A stretch of 64,000 nt of DNA from Variovorax sp. Root318D1 (GTDB lineage: Bacteria; Pseudomonadota; Gammaproteobacteria; Burkholderiales; Burkholderiaceae_C), in NCBI RefSeq assembly GCF_001424835.1, contig NZ_LMCQ01000012.1, positions 277,053 through 341,052 on the forward strand. Direction: 5' to 3'. The notes beneath the pieces were generated by a model. The model worked only from the letters and a program-made list of their open reading frames with translations. It had not been told where the DNA came from and ran no database searches. The position numbers and the translations under genes are program-made. Below are positions 1 to 9,809 of the stretch, piece by piece. Numbering within the stretch: position 1 is the first letter of the stretch; each line of letters begins with the position of its first letter.

Positions 1-182
1 AACTCGCCACGCACTGGAAGAAGAACTACCCCGGCTGGACCGCCTGGGTGCTCACGCCCGACCTGAAACTGCCCAAGCGCATGCGGCTCAAGGAGTCGCG
101 CCGGGTGCCGATGTGGAACGGGCCCATCGAATGCCGCCTGTTCCGCTTCGACATGGTGGCCGGCTCGGCCAGAAGCAAGTAG
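1..182 (+). CDS. THUMP-domain class I SAM-dependent RNA methyltransferase, C-terminal end (partial)
   Basis: Only the last 59 residues are in the window; the gene enters from the left edge and stops with TAG at 180-182. The tail reads WVLTPDLKLPKRMRLK and then CRLFRFDMVAGS, which is the conserved C-terminal pattern of the RlmL/YcbY-like 23S rRNA guanine methyltransferases (THUMP plus Rossmann methyltransferase). The assignment rests on this short tail alone, so which RNA position is methylated cannot be judged. The catalytic NPPY-type motif lies outside the window. Confidence 0.7.
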   Translation, partial: LATHWKKNYPGWTAWVLTPDLKLPKRMRLKESRRVPMWNGPIECRLFRFDMVAGSARSK

Positions 183-201
183 ACGGGGATTCGGCGCGGA
201 G

Positions 202-627
202 CTACTTCACGCCCACGCCGCAGGCCGCGTTCACCGTCCGGGCCGCCAAGTCGCCGGGCAGGCCGTCGAATTTCATCGGACGGACATCGCTCTCCTCGAA
301 CTCCCGCACCGCCAGCGGCGGCCCGACGAAGTTCGGCTGCCCGAAATAGGTGGCGCTCACGTAGCGCGCCTTGCGGGCGTCGCAATCCACGCTCGCCTTT
401 GCCGCGACGGACCGGAACTTGAGGCCGTCTTGGCCGGTGCGGGGCTCGGCCAGGCTGATCCGCACCGCCACGAGCCGCTTGCTTCCGTCCACCACCACGC
501 TGGTGGGGTCGACCTGCACGTAGCTGTTGGCCGCCTCCCCGGCCGAACCGGTCAGGGTGAGCCACTCCGCATGGGCCAGCGGGTCTGCCAGAAGGGCGAG
601 CAGCAGCAGGAAAGGGCGTTTCATCAT
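202..627 (-). CDS. secreted surface-adhesin-E-like protein
   Basis: This 141-residue protein starts with a signal peptide (MMKRPFLLLLALLADPLAHA) and then has WLTLTGSAGEAANSYVQVDP, V.VRISLAEP, D and C positions typical of the small periplasmic surface-adhesin protein E-like family common in beta-proteobacteria. Two in-frame ATGs (627 and 624) are adjacent, and either may be used. Two cysteines (in SVDCDARKARY and NAACGVGVK) could form a disulfide. It points left, convergent with the methyltransferase. The family is poorly characterised: the name comes from Haemophilus protein E and does not prove adhesion here. Confidence 0.6.
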   Translation of the reverse strand: MMKRPFLLLLALLADPLAHAEWLTLTGSAGEAANSYVQVDPTSVVVDGSKRLVAVRISLAEPRTGQDGLKFRSVAAKASVDCDARKARYVSATYFGQPNFVGPPLAVREFEESDVRPMKFDGLPGDLAARTVNAACGVGVK

Positions 628-681
628 TCGGAGTTTCGAAGGGCGCCGCGCACGGCCCGGGCCGCAAATTGTGAATGGACG

Positions 682-1191
682 ATGCCGTTTTTGCCTTGCG
701 ATGGCACATGGTGCAACATCGAGGTTATTCCAAACGCACAAATTTTCCTTTCTCCAGAAGAAGCAAACGCCGCGCCCGGCGCCTTCGTGGTCATCGACAC
801 CAACATCGCGCTCGATCTGCTGGTGTTCGACAACCCCGACTGCCTGCCGCTGGCCGCCGCGCTCGCAGCCAGCCAATTGCGCTGGCTGGCGACGGCCGCC
901 ATGCGCAGCGAGCTTGCGCGGGTGCTCGGCTACCCGCTCATCGCGGCGCGGCTGGCGCGCAGGAACCTGGCGGCAGAGGCCGTTCTCGCAGCCTTCGACG
1001 AGCGCGTGCAACTGGTTGCGGAGGCGCCGCCGCGCGCCCCTTGCGTCTGCAAGGACCCCGACGACCAGGTCTTCATCGACCTCGCGGTCGCGCGGCGCGC
1101 ACGGCTGCTCAGCAAGGACCAGGCCGTGCTGACCATGCGCAAGCGCCTCGCGGCGCAAGGCGTGGTGGTGCAGGCGCTGCTGGCGCTTTAA
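682..1191 (+). CDS. PIN-domain protein, putative toxin family (COG1569-like)
   Basis: A 169-residue PIN-fold protein. The first acidic metal ligand sits in VVIDTNIALDLLVFDNP, a helix glutamate follows in MRSELARVL, and the C-terminal acidic cluster is KDPDDQVFIDLAVA followed by LLSKDQAVL. This is the COG1569 pattern of putative toxin-antitoxin PIN proteins, predicted Mg-dependent ribonucleases. Longer in-frame starts exist upstream, but they overlap the divergent secreted-protein gene; the ATG at 682 is the best compromise. No antitoxin-like gene is adjacent, so a toxin role is family inference only. Its end overlaps the convergent neighbour by 4 bp. Confidence 0.7.
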   Translation: MPFLPCDGTWCNIEVIPNAQIFLSPEEANAAPGAFVVIDTNIALDLLVFDNPDCLPLAAALAASQLRWLATAAMRSELARVLGYPLIAARLARRNLAAEAVLAAFDERVQLVAEAPPRAPCVCKDPDDQVFIDLAVARRARLLSKDQAVLTMRKRLAAQGVVVQALLAL

Positions 1192-2111
1192 CCGCCGGAG
1201 GTGGAGGGCGGCGGCGCGCTGCAGTGCCAGCGCCCCAAGAGCCGCGCCACCGCGCGCACGCGCTGCGTGTCGCGGCCCCAGCGGCGGCTGGCCGGCAGCT
1301 TCTGCGCCCACTTCATGCGCCGCGCCGCCTCGGCGATACGCTGCCGCACCTCCTCGCCCACTTCTGCGAGCGCGGCGTGCCAGTGCAGGCCGGCGGCTTC
1401 GGGCGCGGCGGCCTCCAGCATCATGGCCGTGGAGTGCAGGTAGCTGAGCCAGTCGCGCGCCTGGCATTCGGCCAGCGTCATCACTTCGGCCGGGTCATCC
1501 TCGAAGTCGATGTAGCCGATAACCCCATCGGGGCACTGCACCAGGTTGCGGTCGAAGGCCTGGCTCAGGTGCTGGCCGCGCACGTGCACCTGCGCGATGG
1601 CGGCCAGCCCTTCGCGCCAGACCGCGAGCAGTGCGGCAGGCCCAGCCGCGGCCGCCTGGTCGAGCTTCTCCTGCAGCACGACGGTGGTTCGGCCGCTTTC
1701 GCCCAGGTCGGAAATCAGCAGGCCGTCCGGCTGCTGCGCCAGCACCACGGGCACACGCAAACCCGCGGCCGCCAGCTGCCGCAGGCGCCGGGCCTCGGTG
1801 GCAATGGCCGCCTCGCCGCCCGGATTGGGCACCGGCTTGATGATGTCCAGCCGCGCCATGCGTGCAACGGCCGCCATCACGCGGTAGCCCCACTTGCCGT
1901 GGCGCGGACCGGCCTTCTTGAGCCACACGCGCTCGCTGCCCAGGCGGTGGCTGGCCACGTTCTTCTGCTGCTTGGGCAGCGTGAGGCGCAGGAACTCGGC
2001 GTAGTCGCCTGGAGCCGGCGCAAAGGGCTGCGCATCGAGGGGCGCCGGCGCCGAAGCCGCACCCTTGGCGCCCTGGAGCCGCGCCGAAGCACCGCGTCGC
2101 AAAGGGTTCAT
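1188..2111 (-). CDS. protein-kinase-fold protein (Bud32/lipopolysaccharide-kinase-like)
   Basis: A 307-residue protein with the layout of an atypical kinase. There is a basic N-terminal lobe with [16 protein letters not shown], an acidic helix residue in [19 protein letters not shown], a catalytic-loop-like QAFDRNLVQ and a metal-binding-like [12 protein letters not shown]. Proteins of this type are usually annotated as Bud32-like, or as RIO- or Kdo-kinase-like; the substrate is unknown. The ATG overlaps the stop of the glutamate-synthase-like gene upstream (ATGA), so the two are probably translated as one operon. A functional link to that enzyme is inference. Confidence 0.6.
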   Translation of the reverse strand: MNPLRRGASARLQGAKGAASAPAPLDAQPFAPAPGDYAEFLRLTLPKQQKNVASHRLGSERVWLKKAGPRHGKWGYRVMAAVARMARLDIIKPVPNPGGEAAIATEARRLRQLAAAGLRVPVVLAQQPDGLLISDLGESGRTTVVLQEKLDQAAAAGPAALLAVWREGLAAIAQVHVRGQHLSQAFDRNLVQCPDGVIGYIDFEDDPAEVMTLAECQARDWLSYLHSTAMMLEAAAPEAAGLHWHAALAEVGEEVRQRIAEAARRMKWAQKLPASRRWGRDTQRVRAVARLLGRWHCSAPPPSTSGG

Positions 2112-3805
2112 GCGGCCAGCGGCAGGTTCGACACCAGGCCGTGCGGCCCCTGCGTCACGGGCTGAAAGCTCTCGGCACTGGCCAGCGGCCAGTAGGTGCG
2201 GAACACGTTGTGCTGCTTGTCGAGCGGGCCGAGGAGGGCGCCAGGCTGCACCTGCATCACCAGGTTGCTCAAGAGACGCACCTCGGTGTCGGAGATGCGC
2301 CGCACGATGTGGTGCGCGGTGATCTGCTGCGGATGGTCGAGGCCCGCGGCCTGCACCAGCTCCTGCAGCGCATGCAGCGTGCTGCGGTGGAAGTTGCGCA
2401 CGCGGTCGGCCTTGGTCGGCACCACCAGCGCCTGCTGGCGCACCGGGTCCTGCGTGGTGACGCCGGTGGGGCAATGGCCCGTGTGGCAGCTTTGCGCCTG
2501 GATGCAGCCCAGGGCCATCATGAAGCCGCGCGCCGCGTTGCACCAGTCGGCGCCCAGCGCCATCATGCGCGCCACGTCGAAGGCCGTGATCACCTTGCCG
2601 GCACAGCCCAGCTTGATGCGGTGGCGCAGGTTCACGCCGATGAGGGTGTTGTGCACCAGCAGCAGGCCCTCCTGCAGCGGCGCGCCCACGTGGTCGCTGA
2701 ACTCGACCGGCGCGGCACCGGTGCCGCCCTCGGCGCCGTCGACCACGATGAAGTCCGGCGTGATGCCGGTCGCCTGCATGGCCTTGACGATGGCGAACCA
2801 CTCCCACGGATGGCCGAGGCAGAACTTGAAGCCGGTCGGCTTGCCGCCCGAAAGCTCGCGCAGCCTGGCGATGAAATGCATCATCTCGATGGGCGTGGAG
2901 AAGGCGCCGTGCGAGGCGGGCGAAATGCAGTCCACGCCCACCCGTACGCCCCGGGCCGCCGCGATCTCGGTCGTGACCTTGGGCGCCGGCAGCACGCCGC
3001 CGTGCCCGGGCTTGGCGCCCTGGCTCAGCTTGAGCTCGATCATCTTCACCTGCGGATCGCGCGCATTGGCGCTGAATCGCTCGGCGTTGAAACTCCCGTC
3101 CTCGTTGCGGCAGCCGAAGTAGCCCGAGCCGATTTCCCAGATCAGGTCGCCGCCGTGCACGCGGTGGTGCTGCGAAATGGAGCCCTCGCCCGTGTCATGT
3201 GCAAAGCCGCCCATCTTGGCGCCTTGGTTGAGCGCGAGGATGGCGTTGGCCGACAGCGCGCCGAAGCTCATGGCGGAAATATTGAAAACGCTGGCGCTGT
3301 AAGGCTGTGTGCAAACCTGCGCCGGATTGGCCTCCGTGGGCTGCGGCGTGCCGCCGATCACGATGCGGAAGTCGTGGTTGTCGAGCCGGGTCGGCTGCAT
3401 CGAATGGTTGATCCACTCGTAGCCCGCAATGGTCACGTTGAGTTGCGTCCCGAAAGGGCGGTTGTCCGGGTCGCCCTTGGCGCGCTGGTACACCAGCGAA
3501 CGCTGCGCGCGCGAAAACGGCGCCGCCTCGGAGTCGCTCTCGATGAAGTACTGGCGCATTTCCGGCCGGATGAATTCCAGCAGAAAGCGCAGGTGGCCGA
3601 TCACCGGGTAGTTGCGCAGGATGGCGTGGCGCGTCTGGCGCAGGTCGTGCACGCCGGTGCCGGTGAGCGCCGCAAAAACCACCAGTGCCACCCAGGCGGC
3701 CCACAGGTGCGGGGACACCAGCACGGCGGCCAGGCTGGCGGCGAGGCCCGCCGCGCACAGGGCAAAGGCGCTGTAACGCGTTGGAAACGGAATAATCGTG
3801 GGCAT
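2108..3805 (-). CDS. FMN-binding glutamate synthase family protein
   Basis: This 565-residue protein has two N-terminal membrane helices (roughly residues 8-50) and then the FMN-binding TIM-barrel domain of the GltB large subunit. Supporting motifs are [57 protein letters not shown] and the cysteine cluster in [15 protein letters not shown], which in the family binds an Fe-S cluster. It lacks the amidotransferase (class II glutaminase) domain of full glutamate synthase, so it is the short membrane-anchored type whose reaction is not firmly known. It forms an ATGA-coupled pair with the kinase-fold gene downstream. Confidence 0.85.
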   Translation of the reverse strand: MPTIIPFPTRYSAFALCAAGLAASLAAVLVSPHLWAAWVALVVFAALTGTGVHDLRQTRHAILRNYPVIGHLRFLLEFIRPEMRQYFIESDSEAAPFSRAQRSLVYQRAKGDPDNRPFGTQLNVTIAGYEWINHSMQPTRLDNHDFRIVIGGTPQPTEANPAQVCTQPYSASVFNISAMSFGALSANAILALNQGAKMGGFAHDTGEGSISQHHRVHGGDLIWEIGSGYFGCRNEDGSFNAERFSANARDPQVKMIELKLSQGAKPGHGGVLPAPKVTTEIAAARGVRVGVDCISPASHGAFSTPIEMMHFIARLRELSGGKPTGFKFCLGHPWEWFAIVKAMQATGITPDFIVVDGAEGGTGAAPVEFSDHVGAPLQEGLLLVHNTLIGVNLRHRIKLGCAGKVITAFDVARMMALGADWCNAARGFMMALGCIQAQSCHTGHCPTGVTTQDPVRQQALVVPTKADRVRNFHRSTLHALQELVQAAGLDHPQQITAHHIVRRISDTEVRLLSNLVMQVQPGALLGPLDKQHNVFRTYWPLASAESFQPVTQGPHGLVSNLPLAA

Positions 3806-3862
3806 GGAAATGAGTGGACTGCCGGAGCCTGCTGCATCATAGAGGGCTGCCCCGAACTTGCC

Positions 3863-4648
3863 ATGATGACGACCACCAACGACACCCCCCAGGCCGCAGC
3901 GCCCGCGTCCACCCCCCTCGGCCCTGACGATTTCGACGCTCTCGACCAGGCGCTCGACGCCATGCGCGAGCACGACGAGGAAATTCCCCAGTGGGAGTTC
4001 TGCGAAGGCTTCATGGCCGCGCTGATCTGCACCCGCCGCACCATCGAGCCGGCCGAATACTGGCCCGTGCTGCTGGGCGACGGCTTCGTGCCGGCCCAGC
4101 ACATGGAATTCGTCTGGAACTGGAAGCGCCGCTGGCGCGAGATCGAAGAAGGCCTGGACGCCGGCGTGCAGTCGCTCGACGACGAACGCAGCTGGCAGCC
4201 CGAGGTGCTCGATACCCGTGGCGCCATTGCCTCGTTGCCCGAGGAAGAGCGCGCCGCGGTCGAGGGCGACGAAATTCCCTCCTTCGCGCAGGTCTGGGCG
4301 CTGGGCTTCATGTATGCGGTCGAAAACTGGCCCGAGGACTGGGCCACGCCGCGCGACAAGGAAGCCGCGCAGATGCTCGACGACGCACTCGACAACATCG
4401 TCGCGCTGACCGAGGACGACAAGGCCAAGCCCACGCTCTCGATGTTCAGCGACGACGGCCCGCCCAGCGTGAGCCAGCAGCGCCTGGACGATTTCGGCGC
4501 CGCCATCTGGGCCGTGTACGACCTGCGCCAGCTCTGGAAGAGCCTGGGTCCGAAGGTAGAGACCATCCGCAAGGAAGCGACCCCCGGCCGCAACGATCCC
4601 TGCCCCTGCGGCAGCGGAAAAAAATACAAGAAGTGCCACGGTGCCTGA
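3863..4648 (+). CDS. YecA/UPF0149-family protein with C-terminal SEC-C zinc motif
   Basis: A 261-residue acidic protein. Residues about 20-240 match the UPF0149/YecA helical domain ([23 protein letters not shown]). The extreme C-terminus is [18 protein letters not shown], the SEC-C motif known from SecA and YecA that binds Zn or Fe and can contact ribosomes. Two adjacent ATGs (3863, 3866) are possible starts. It runs divergently from the glutamate-synthase-like gene and overlaps the following MFS gene by 8 bp, indicating translational coupling. The cellular role is unknown; family context suggests proteostasis at the ribosome or Sec machinery. Confidence 0.85.
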   Translation: MMTTTNDTPQAAAPASTPLGPDDFDALDQALDAMREHDEEIPQWEFCEGFMAALICTRRTIEPAEYWPVLLGDGFVPAQHMEFVWNWKRRWREIEEGLDAGVQSLDDERSWQPEVLDTRGAIASLPEEERAAVEGDEIPSFAQVWALGFMYAVENWPEDWATPRDKEAAQMLDDALDNIVALTEDDKAKPTLSMFSDDGPPSVSQQRLDDFGAAIWAVYDLRQLWKSLGPKVETIRKEATPGRNDPCPCGSGKKYKKCHGA

Positions 4649-5882
4649 CACCGGGCCGGCCAGCGCAGCGCTGACACCGCGCGCGGCGTGGGCCATGGTG
4701 CTGGCGCTTTGCGCCGGGGTGGCGCTGAGCCAGGCCTTTCGCACCGTGGGCGCCATCATGGCGAGCCCGCTGCAGGCCGACTTCAGGCTCTCGGCCCAGG
4801 CACTCGGCATTTTCTCGGGGGCATTCCATTTCGCCTTTGGCGCGATGCAGCTCTTCATGGGCATCGGCATCGACCTGCACGGCGTGCGGCGCACGGTGCT
4901 CGTCGCCTTTCCGATCGCCATTGCGGGCGCGCTGCTGTCGGCGGTGGCGCCCAGCTACCTGGTGCTGGTGGCGGGGCAGGCGCTGATCGGCATCGGCTGC
5001 GCGCCGGCCTTCCTGGTGTGTACCGTGTTCATCGCGCGGCACTTTCCGGCGGCGCGCTTTGCCACCGTGTCGGGCCTGGTGCTGGCCATCGGCGGCGTCG
5101 GCATGCTGGTGACAGGCACGCCGCTCGCGTGGCTGGTGCAGGCGTATTCCTGGCGCGCCGGGTTCCTGGTGCTGGCCGTGGCCTCGGCGCTGGCTTGGCT
5201 CGCGATCTGGCACTGGGTGCACGAGCCCGCGTCGGCCGTGCCGAAGGTGAACGAGTCCATTCCCGAGGCGATCCGCCAATTCGGTGCGCTGCTGGCCATG
5301 CCGCACACGCTGGGCATCGTGCTGCTCGGCGCCGTGACCTATGCCGCGTTCATCTCGCTGCGCGGCCTCTGGCTCGGTCCGCTCATGATGGAGCGCCACG
5401 GCTATTCGCTGGTGCAAAGCGGCAACGTCGCGCTGGCGGTGTCGGTGATCTCGCTCTTCGGTGCGCCGCTGTTCGGGCGCCTGGACCGCGACGGTCCTGC
5501 GCGCCGCCGCTGGATCGTGGCCTGCGCACTCGGCTATGCGGGCCTGTTCGCGCTCATCGCCTTCACGCACTCGGCATGGCTGGACATCGGCGGCATGGTG
5601 CTCATCGGCATGCTCTCAGGCTTCATCGTCTGGCAATACGCCGACGTGCGCGTGGCCTACCCAGTCACGCTCACGGGCCGCGCGATGGCGGTGTTCACCA
5701 TGGCGATGTTCCTCGGCGTGGCGCTCATGCAATGGGGCACCGGCGTGGCGGCCTCGGTGGCCGCGGCGCATGGCGGCGATCCGCTCACGGCCGTGCTGGC
5801 CACCATCGCCCTGCTGCTGTTGCTGGGTATCGCGGGCTTCGCGTGGCTGCCCGCGCCCAAGGCCGCAGCCCTCAGATCTTGA
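4641..5882 (+). CDS. major facilitator superfamily (MFS) transporter
   Basis: 413 residues with about 12 hydrophobic segments starting at [18 protein letters not shown]. The MFS hallmark loop is present in variant form ([11 protein letters not shown] between helices 2 and 3), with a central loop near residue 200. The inferred GTG start at 4641 lies inside the end of the YecA-like gene (8-bp overlap), implying co-translation; an in-frame ATG near residue 19 would lose part of the first helix region. The substrate cannot be predicted. The 3' end overlaps the convergent GNAT gene by 11 bp. Confidence 0.85.
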   Translation: MPDTGPASAALTPRAAWAMVLALCAGVALSQAFRTVGAIMASPLQADFRLSAQALGIFSGAFHFAFGAMQLFMGIGIDLHGVRRTVLVAFPIAIAGALLSAVAPSYLVLVAGQALIGIGCAPAFLVCTVFIARHFPAARFATVSGLVLAIGGVGMLVTGTPLAWLVQAYSWRAGFLVLAVASALAWLAIWHWVHEPASAVPKVNESIPEAIRQFGALLAMPHTLGIVLLGAVTYAAFISLRGLWLGPLMMERHGYSLVQSGNVALAVSVISLFGAPLFGRLDRDGPARRRWIVACALGYAGLFALIAFTHSAWLDIGGMVLIGMLSGFIVWQYADVRVAYPVTLTGRAMAVFTMAMFLGVALMQWGTGVAASVAAAHGGDPLTAVLATIALLLLLGIAGFAWLPAPKAAALRS

Positions 5883-6186
5883 AGGCGCGCTGGATGTCGG
5901 GCCGCACCAGGTCGGCGTATTCGCGGTGCTTGCGGATGTAGCCTGCAATGAACTGGCACACCGGAATCACGTGCAGGCCTTTGGCGCGCGCCTCGTCGAG
6001 CACATGCCGTGCAATGCCCGAGCCCACGCCCTTGCCTTCGTGCTCGGGCAGCACCTCGGTGTGGGTGAACATGATGGCGTCGGTCAGCAGGTTGTATTCG
6101 GCGTAGGCCGCGAGCTGGCCCTCGAGCGCGGCTTCGTAGCGGTGCTGGGCTTCGTTGTTGGTGATGACGAGGTTGCTGTTGCTCAT
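5872..6186 (-). CDS. small GNAT-like N-acetyltransferase (COG2388 type)
   Basis: A 104-residue protein of the short acetyltransferase family. The acetyl-CoA-binding region is EVLPEHEGKGVGSGIARHVL, followed by the family signature VIPVCQFIAGYIRKH. These short proteins lack part of the full GNAT fold and their substrates are unknown. The ATG overlaps the stop of the NTF2-like gene upstream (ATGA), so both are likely one transcription unit. Confidence 0.85.
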   Translation of the reverse strand: MSNSNLVITNNEAQHRYEAALEGQLAAYAEYNLLTDAIMFTHTEVLPEHEGKGVGSGIARHVLDEARAKGLHVIPVCQFIAGYIRKHREYADLVRPDIQRAFKI

Positions 6187-6677
6187 GGTTGGCGTGCGAG
6201 ATAGGTGGCGAGATTGGCGGCCGCGGTGGCGCGTACCTTGTTGCGCAGCATCGGCGTCCAGCCAAGCAGAAGGCCGGGCGTTCCCAGGGCTTGGCGCGAC
6301 CAGGTCCAGAAGGCAAAGCTGTCGCGCTGCGTGGCAATCAGCCCGTCGGGCGTGAAGCTGAAGCGCGAATCGATGCTGTTGTCGACCAGCCGGCCGGTGG
6401 CGCTGAAGCGGTAGTGCGCGTCCCAGTGGGCCTGGCCGCTGGTGTCGTCGGCGTGCACGTCGCGCCACGTCAGCCGCCAGACGTCGGCGCCCTTGGCCCG
6501 GGTGGCATCGCACAGCATGCGCCACATGCCGCCCACCTGGCGCCGGCCGCGCAGCGAAAATGCCTCGTCGTCGAATGCCGCATCGCTGGCATAGCAGGCC
6601 GCCATGGCGGGGCCGTCGAGCCTTGAAAAGGCTTGGTAGAAGCGCTCGATGGTCTGGGCGTTGGCTGCTGCTGTCAT
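6183..6677 (-). CDS. nuclear transport factor 2 (SnoaL)-like protein
   Basis: 164 residues with an NTF2/SnoaL-like fold: an N-terminal helix IERFYQAFSRLDGPAMAACY, a conserved acidic stretch SDAAFDDEAFSLRG, and beta strands with RLTWRDVHADDT and DNSIDSRFSFTPDGLI. The fold forms a cone-shaped pocket used by very diverse enzymes and binding proteins; no catalytic residues can be assigned. It is flanked closely by the GNAT gene (4-bp overlap) and the CinA-like gene (1-bp gap), suggesting an operon read leftwards from pgpA. Confidence 0.75.
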   Translation of the reverse strand: MTAAANAQTIERFYQAFSRLDGPAMAACYASDAAFDDEAFSLRGRRQVGGMWRMLCDATRAKGADVWRLTWRDVHADDTSGQAHWDAHYRFSATGRLVDNSIDSRFSFTPDGLIATQRDSFAFWTWSRQALGTPGLLLGWTPMLRNKVRATAAANLATYLARQP

Positions 6678-6678
6678 G

Positions 6679-7221
6679 TCATGGGGCCTCTTTTGTTGTG
6701 TTTGAATGCGGGCCGAGCAGGCCCACCAATGTCTGGAGCGCGTAGTGCACCGTGGCCGCGCGCACGGCGGCGCGGTCGCCCTCGAAGCGGCGGCGCTCGG
6801 TGCGAACCTGCCCGCCGACCGACCAGCCGAACCACACGGTGCCGACCGGCTTCTCGGGGCTGCCGCCGGTCGGGCCGGCCACGCCGGTCACGGCCACTGC
6901 CGCCTGGGCCGCCGATCGCGCGATGGCGCCTTCGGCCATGGCGCGCGCCACGGCTTCGCTGACCGCGCCGTGGGTGTCGATCAGCGCCGCATCGACGCCC
7001 AGCAGCTCGATCTTGGCTGCGTTGGAATAGGTGACGAAGCCGCGCTCGAACCATGCGCTGGAGCCTGCGAGATCGGTGCACGCGCCCGCAATGAGGCCGC
7101 CGGTGCAGCTTTCGGCCGTGGCCATCATCCAGCCCTTCTTCAGCAGCAGATCGGCGGTGGCCGCCACCAGCGCGGGCGTGGCCTGGTCGGCAAGAAAGTT
7201 CGACGGGGAGGACGGTTCCAT
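6679..7221 (-). CDS. CinA-family protein (nicotinamide-nucleotide amidase type)
   Basis: A 180-residue stand-alone CinA C-terminal domain. Diagnostic motifs are MMATAESCTGGLIAG, FERGFVTYSNAAK and AVTGVAGPTGGSPEKPVGTV. The single-domain proteins (PncC type) deamidate nicotinamide mononucleotide to nicotinate mononucleotide in the pyridine nucleotide cycle. I chose the ATG at 7221, which has a weak GGTGA Shine-Dalgarno 8 nt upstream; an ATG at 7236 overlapping the end of pgpA would add five residues. It is immediately downstream of pgpA, the usual beta-proteobacterial arrangement. Confidence 0.85.
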   Translation of the reverse strand: MEPSSPSNFLADQATPALVAATADLLLKKGWMMATAESCTGGLIAGACTDLAGSSAWFERGFVTYSNAAKIELLGVDAALIDTHGAVSEAVARAMAEGAIARSAAQAAVAVTGVAGPTGGSPEKPVGTVWFGWSVGGQVRTERRRFEGDRAAVRAATVHYALQTLVGLLGPHSNTTKEAP

Positions 7222-7229
7222 GAAGTTCT

Positions 7230-7832
7230 TCACCATGCGCGCCAGAGCGCAATGACCAGGAGCGTGCAGAACGCTGCCACCAGGTCGTCCAGGATGATGC
7301 CGAAACCGGCGCGCCACCAGCGCACATTGGAGGCGTCGCGTTGCTTGAACAAGCCATCGGCCCAGGCCACCGGACCGGGCTTGGCCGCATCGAAGAAGCG
7401 GAACAGGCCGAACGCGATGACCTGCGCGAGCAGGCCCGCCGGCGTGACCAGCCACAGCACGATCCAGAACGCGATCACCTCGTCCCACACGATGCTGCCT
7501 GGGTCCGCCACGCCCATGTCGCGTGCCGTGACGCTGCAGGCCCACCAGCCGATGGCCAGCGAGGCCAGGATGACCCAGCCGATGGTGGCGGGCGTGAGCC
7601 ATAGCTGCATCACGACGAAGGCCGCCCAGGCCCACAGCGTGCCGACGGTGCCGGGCGCGGTGCGGGGCAGCCCGGAACCAAAGCCCAGGGCGATGAAGTG
7701 GGCCGGGTGGGAGAGCAGAAAGCCGATCGTCGGACGGTGGGGCGTGGCTTGCGGCATGGCGCCTGCGGAAGAAGCAGAGGGGGCGGGAGAAGGGGGAGAA
7801 GCGGCTTGCATCAAGGTCAGAGTGTCGCGCAT
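7230..7832 (-). CDS. pgpA: phosphatidylglycerophosphatase A
   Basis: Up to 200 residues from the ATG at 7832, with a Ser/Pro/Ala-rich N-terminal extension; ATGs at 7811 and further in are alternatives. The PgpA core is clear: GFGSGLPRTAPGTVGTL near the N-terminus, DPGSIVWDEVIAFWIVL in the middle and the C-terminal GIILDDLVAAFCTLL, with four hydrophobic segments. It dephosphorylates phosphatidylglycerophosphate to phosphatidylglycerol at the inner membrane. The adjacent CinA-type gene and the convergent-free upstream side suggest the first gene of a leftward operon. Confidence 0.9.
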   Translation of the reverse strand: MRDTLTLMQAASPPSPAPSASSAGAMPQATPHRPTIGFLLSHPAHFIALGFGSGLPRTAPGTVGTLWAWAAFVVMQLWLTPATIGWVILASLAIGWWACSVTARDMGVADPGSIVWDEVIAFWIVLWLVTPAGLLAQVIAFGLFRFFDAAKPGPVAWADGLFKQRDASNVRWWRAGFGIILDDLVAAFCTLLVIALWRAW

Positions 7833-7973
7833 TCGGGCGCTGCCCCGCGCCGCGCGGTGTCGCCGAGGTGGTCAGGCGATCGCCGTAGGCGTTGCAGGCC
7901 GTCCGATGTATTCGCCGGCGCCAATGGCCGTCGTATGCTCGGCGGCTCGATTTCAAAAGAAGGGATGGTCATC

Positions 7974-8684
7974 ATGAAAAGAACCCCAATCCGTTTCAGC
8001 GCCTTTTGGCTGTGCCTTGCGTTCAGTGTGCTGCTCGCGGCCTGCGGCAACAAGGAGGCGGAGCAGCGCACCGCCTTCATCGGCTTCCTGCAGACCCGCG
8101 TGCTCGACAAGCCGGGCCTGCGCGTGCCCACGCTCACGACCGAAGAGAAAGCCTCTTTCGGCGACTATGCGCAGCACTACGCGGTGATTGCCGATTTCAA
8201 CGAAGGCATGAACAAGTCGGTCGGCCAACCGATGAGCCAGGTGATGGCCAAGGGTGCGCTCCGGTCGGTGGCCGATTTGGCATCGCGGCGCGACGACCTG
8301 AAGGCTGCCAAGGATGGCCTGGGCGGCCTGCGCACCGCGCTCGACAAGGAGCTGGCCAAGGCCGACGCCGCGCGTGCCGGCCTCAAGCAGCCGGACGACC
8401 TGAAGCAGGTCTACGGCAAGGCTTATGAAAAGACCGTCGCCACGCCGGCCGCCACCTTCAAGGAGGTGTTCCCCGCGCTCGATTCCGTGTTCGACGGCGC
8501 GCTCGCGGTGGGTGACTATCTCGAAAAGAACAAGTCGAAGATCCAGGTGTCGGGCGCATCCATGACCGTGAGCGATCCGGCCGTGCAGGCCGAGCTCAAC
8601 AAGATGCTGCAGGACCTCAATGGCCACTCGAAGGCCATCAACGCCGCGCAATCAAAGATGCAGGCGATGGTCCGCGGGTCCTGA
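7974..8684 (+). CDS. DUF3053-like lipoprotein
   Basis: A 236-residue lipoprotein. The signal sequence ends in the lipobox SVLLAAC, with the lipidated cysteine at about residue 23. The mature part is helical and charged (RTAFIGFLQTRVLDKPGLRV, SFGDYAQHYAVIADFNEGMN), matching the DUF3053 family that includes E. coli YiaF. Function is unknown; it probably faces the periplasm, attached to the inner or outer membrane. It stops directly against the convergent thiL gene with no intergenic space. Confidence 0.75.
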   Translation: MKRTPIRFSAFWLCLAFSVLLAACGNKEAEQRTAFIGFLQTRVLDKPGLRVPTLTTEEKASFGDYAQHYAVIADFNEGMNKSVGQPMSQVMAKGALRSVADLASRRDDLKAAKDGLGGLRTALDKELAKADAARAGLKQPDDLKQVYGKAYEKTVATPAATFKEVFPALDSVFDGALAVGDYLEKNKSKIQVSGASMTVSDPAVQAELNKMLQDLNGHSKAINAAQSKMQAMVRGS

Positions 8685-9644
8685 TCAGCCGAAGTGGTCG
8701 AAGGAGCCGAAGCGCTGCGCCACCGGCGTGCCGCTCGCGTCCACGATGCGCAGCCCGGCATCGGCCTCGATGCGGCCGATGCGCGTGACGCGCGTGGCGC
8801 TTTCTTTGCCGGCCTGTTCGACCGCGGCCCGTGCGGAGGGTGCCGCGGTGAAGACCAGCTCGTAGTCGTCGCCGCCTGACAAAGCGCAGGTGCGCAGCAC
8901 GTCGGAGCCGAGGCCGGAGGATGCTGCGGCCGACACAACCGAAACGGCTGCATCGGCATCGAGCGTGGCGCCCACGCGGCTCGAGGCGAGGATGTGGCCC
9001 AGGTCGCCGACCAGCCCGTCGCTCACGTCCACGGCCGAGGACGCTGTGCCGCGCAGCGCCAGGCCCAGCGCCACGCGCGGCGTGGGCTGTTCCATGCGTT
9101 GCCGAGCCATGGTGAACACATCGGCCGGCAGTGCGAGCGTGCCGCGAAACACTTCGAGCGCGAGCCGCGCATCGCCGAGCGTGCCGCTGACCCAGATGTC
9201 GTCGTCGACGCGCGCGCCCGATCGCAGCAGCGCCGCGCCGGTCGGCACTTCGCCGAACACCGTGATGCAGATGTTGAGTGGCCCGCGCGTGGTGTCGCCG
9301 CCCACGAGCTCGCAGCCGTGTTCGTCGGCCAGCGCAAAAAGCCCGCGCGAAAAGCCTTCGAGCCACGACTCGTCGACACCCGGCAACGCGAGTGCGAGCG
9401 TGAAGGCCAGAGGCTTGGCACCGCAAGCCGCCAGGTCGCTGAGGTTCACCGCCAGCGCCTTGTGGCCGAGCCGCGCCGCATCGACGGTCGAGAGAAAGTG
9501 CCGCCCTTCGACCAGCATGTCGGAGGACACGGCCAGCTGCATGCCGGGTGCCGGTGCCAGCAATGCGCAGTCGTCGCCGACGCCCAGCGGGGAGCGCTTG
9601 GCGGGGCGTTTGAAGTAGCGTGCGATCAGGTCGAATTCACCCAT
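8685..9644 (-). CDS. thiL: thiamine-monophosphate kinase
   Basis: 319 residues with the full ThiL pattern: MGEFDLIARYFKRP at the start, GVGDDCALLAP, SSDMLVEGRHF, KALAVNLSDLAACGA, ELVGGDTTRGP, the glycine-rich WVSGTLGDAR, VDVSDGLVGDLGHI and SGGDDYELVF. It phosphorylates thiamine monophosphate to thiamine pyrophosphate with ATP, the last step of thiamine biosynthesis. Length and motif spacing are normal. It has no co-directional neighbour in this window; the next gene upstream is 166 bp away. Confidence 0.95.
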   Translation of the reverse strand: MGEFDLIARYFKRPAKRSPLGVGDDCALLAPAPGMQLAVSSDMLVEGRHFLSTVDAARLGHKALAVNLSDLAACGAKPLAFTLALALPGVDESWLEGFSRGLFALADEHGCELVGGDTTRGPLNICITVFGEVPTGAALLRSGARVDDDIWVSGTLGDARLALEVFRGTLALPADVFTMARQRMEQPTPRVALGLALRGTASSAVDVSDGLVGDLGHILASSRVGATLDADAAVSVVSAAASSGLGSDVLRTCALSGGDDYELVFTAAPSARAAVEQAGKESATRVTRIGRIEADAGLRIVDASGTPVAQRFGSFDHFG

Positions 9645-9809
9645 GGGGCGAGCATAAGCGCTACTACGTCCCTGGATGACCTTCGTGCTTCGCACGGCAG
9701 GTCTTCGATCCGACAACGTGCCTCAGATTCGCCCAAGTTTGAATGGAGAGTGCAGCGTGGCTCAGCGTTACTTGGCTGCAGCCTGACGGACAACTGAAGC
9801 CGGGGCACC

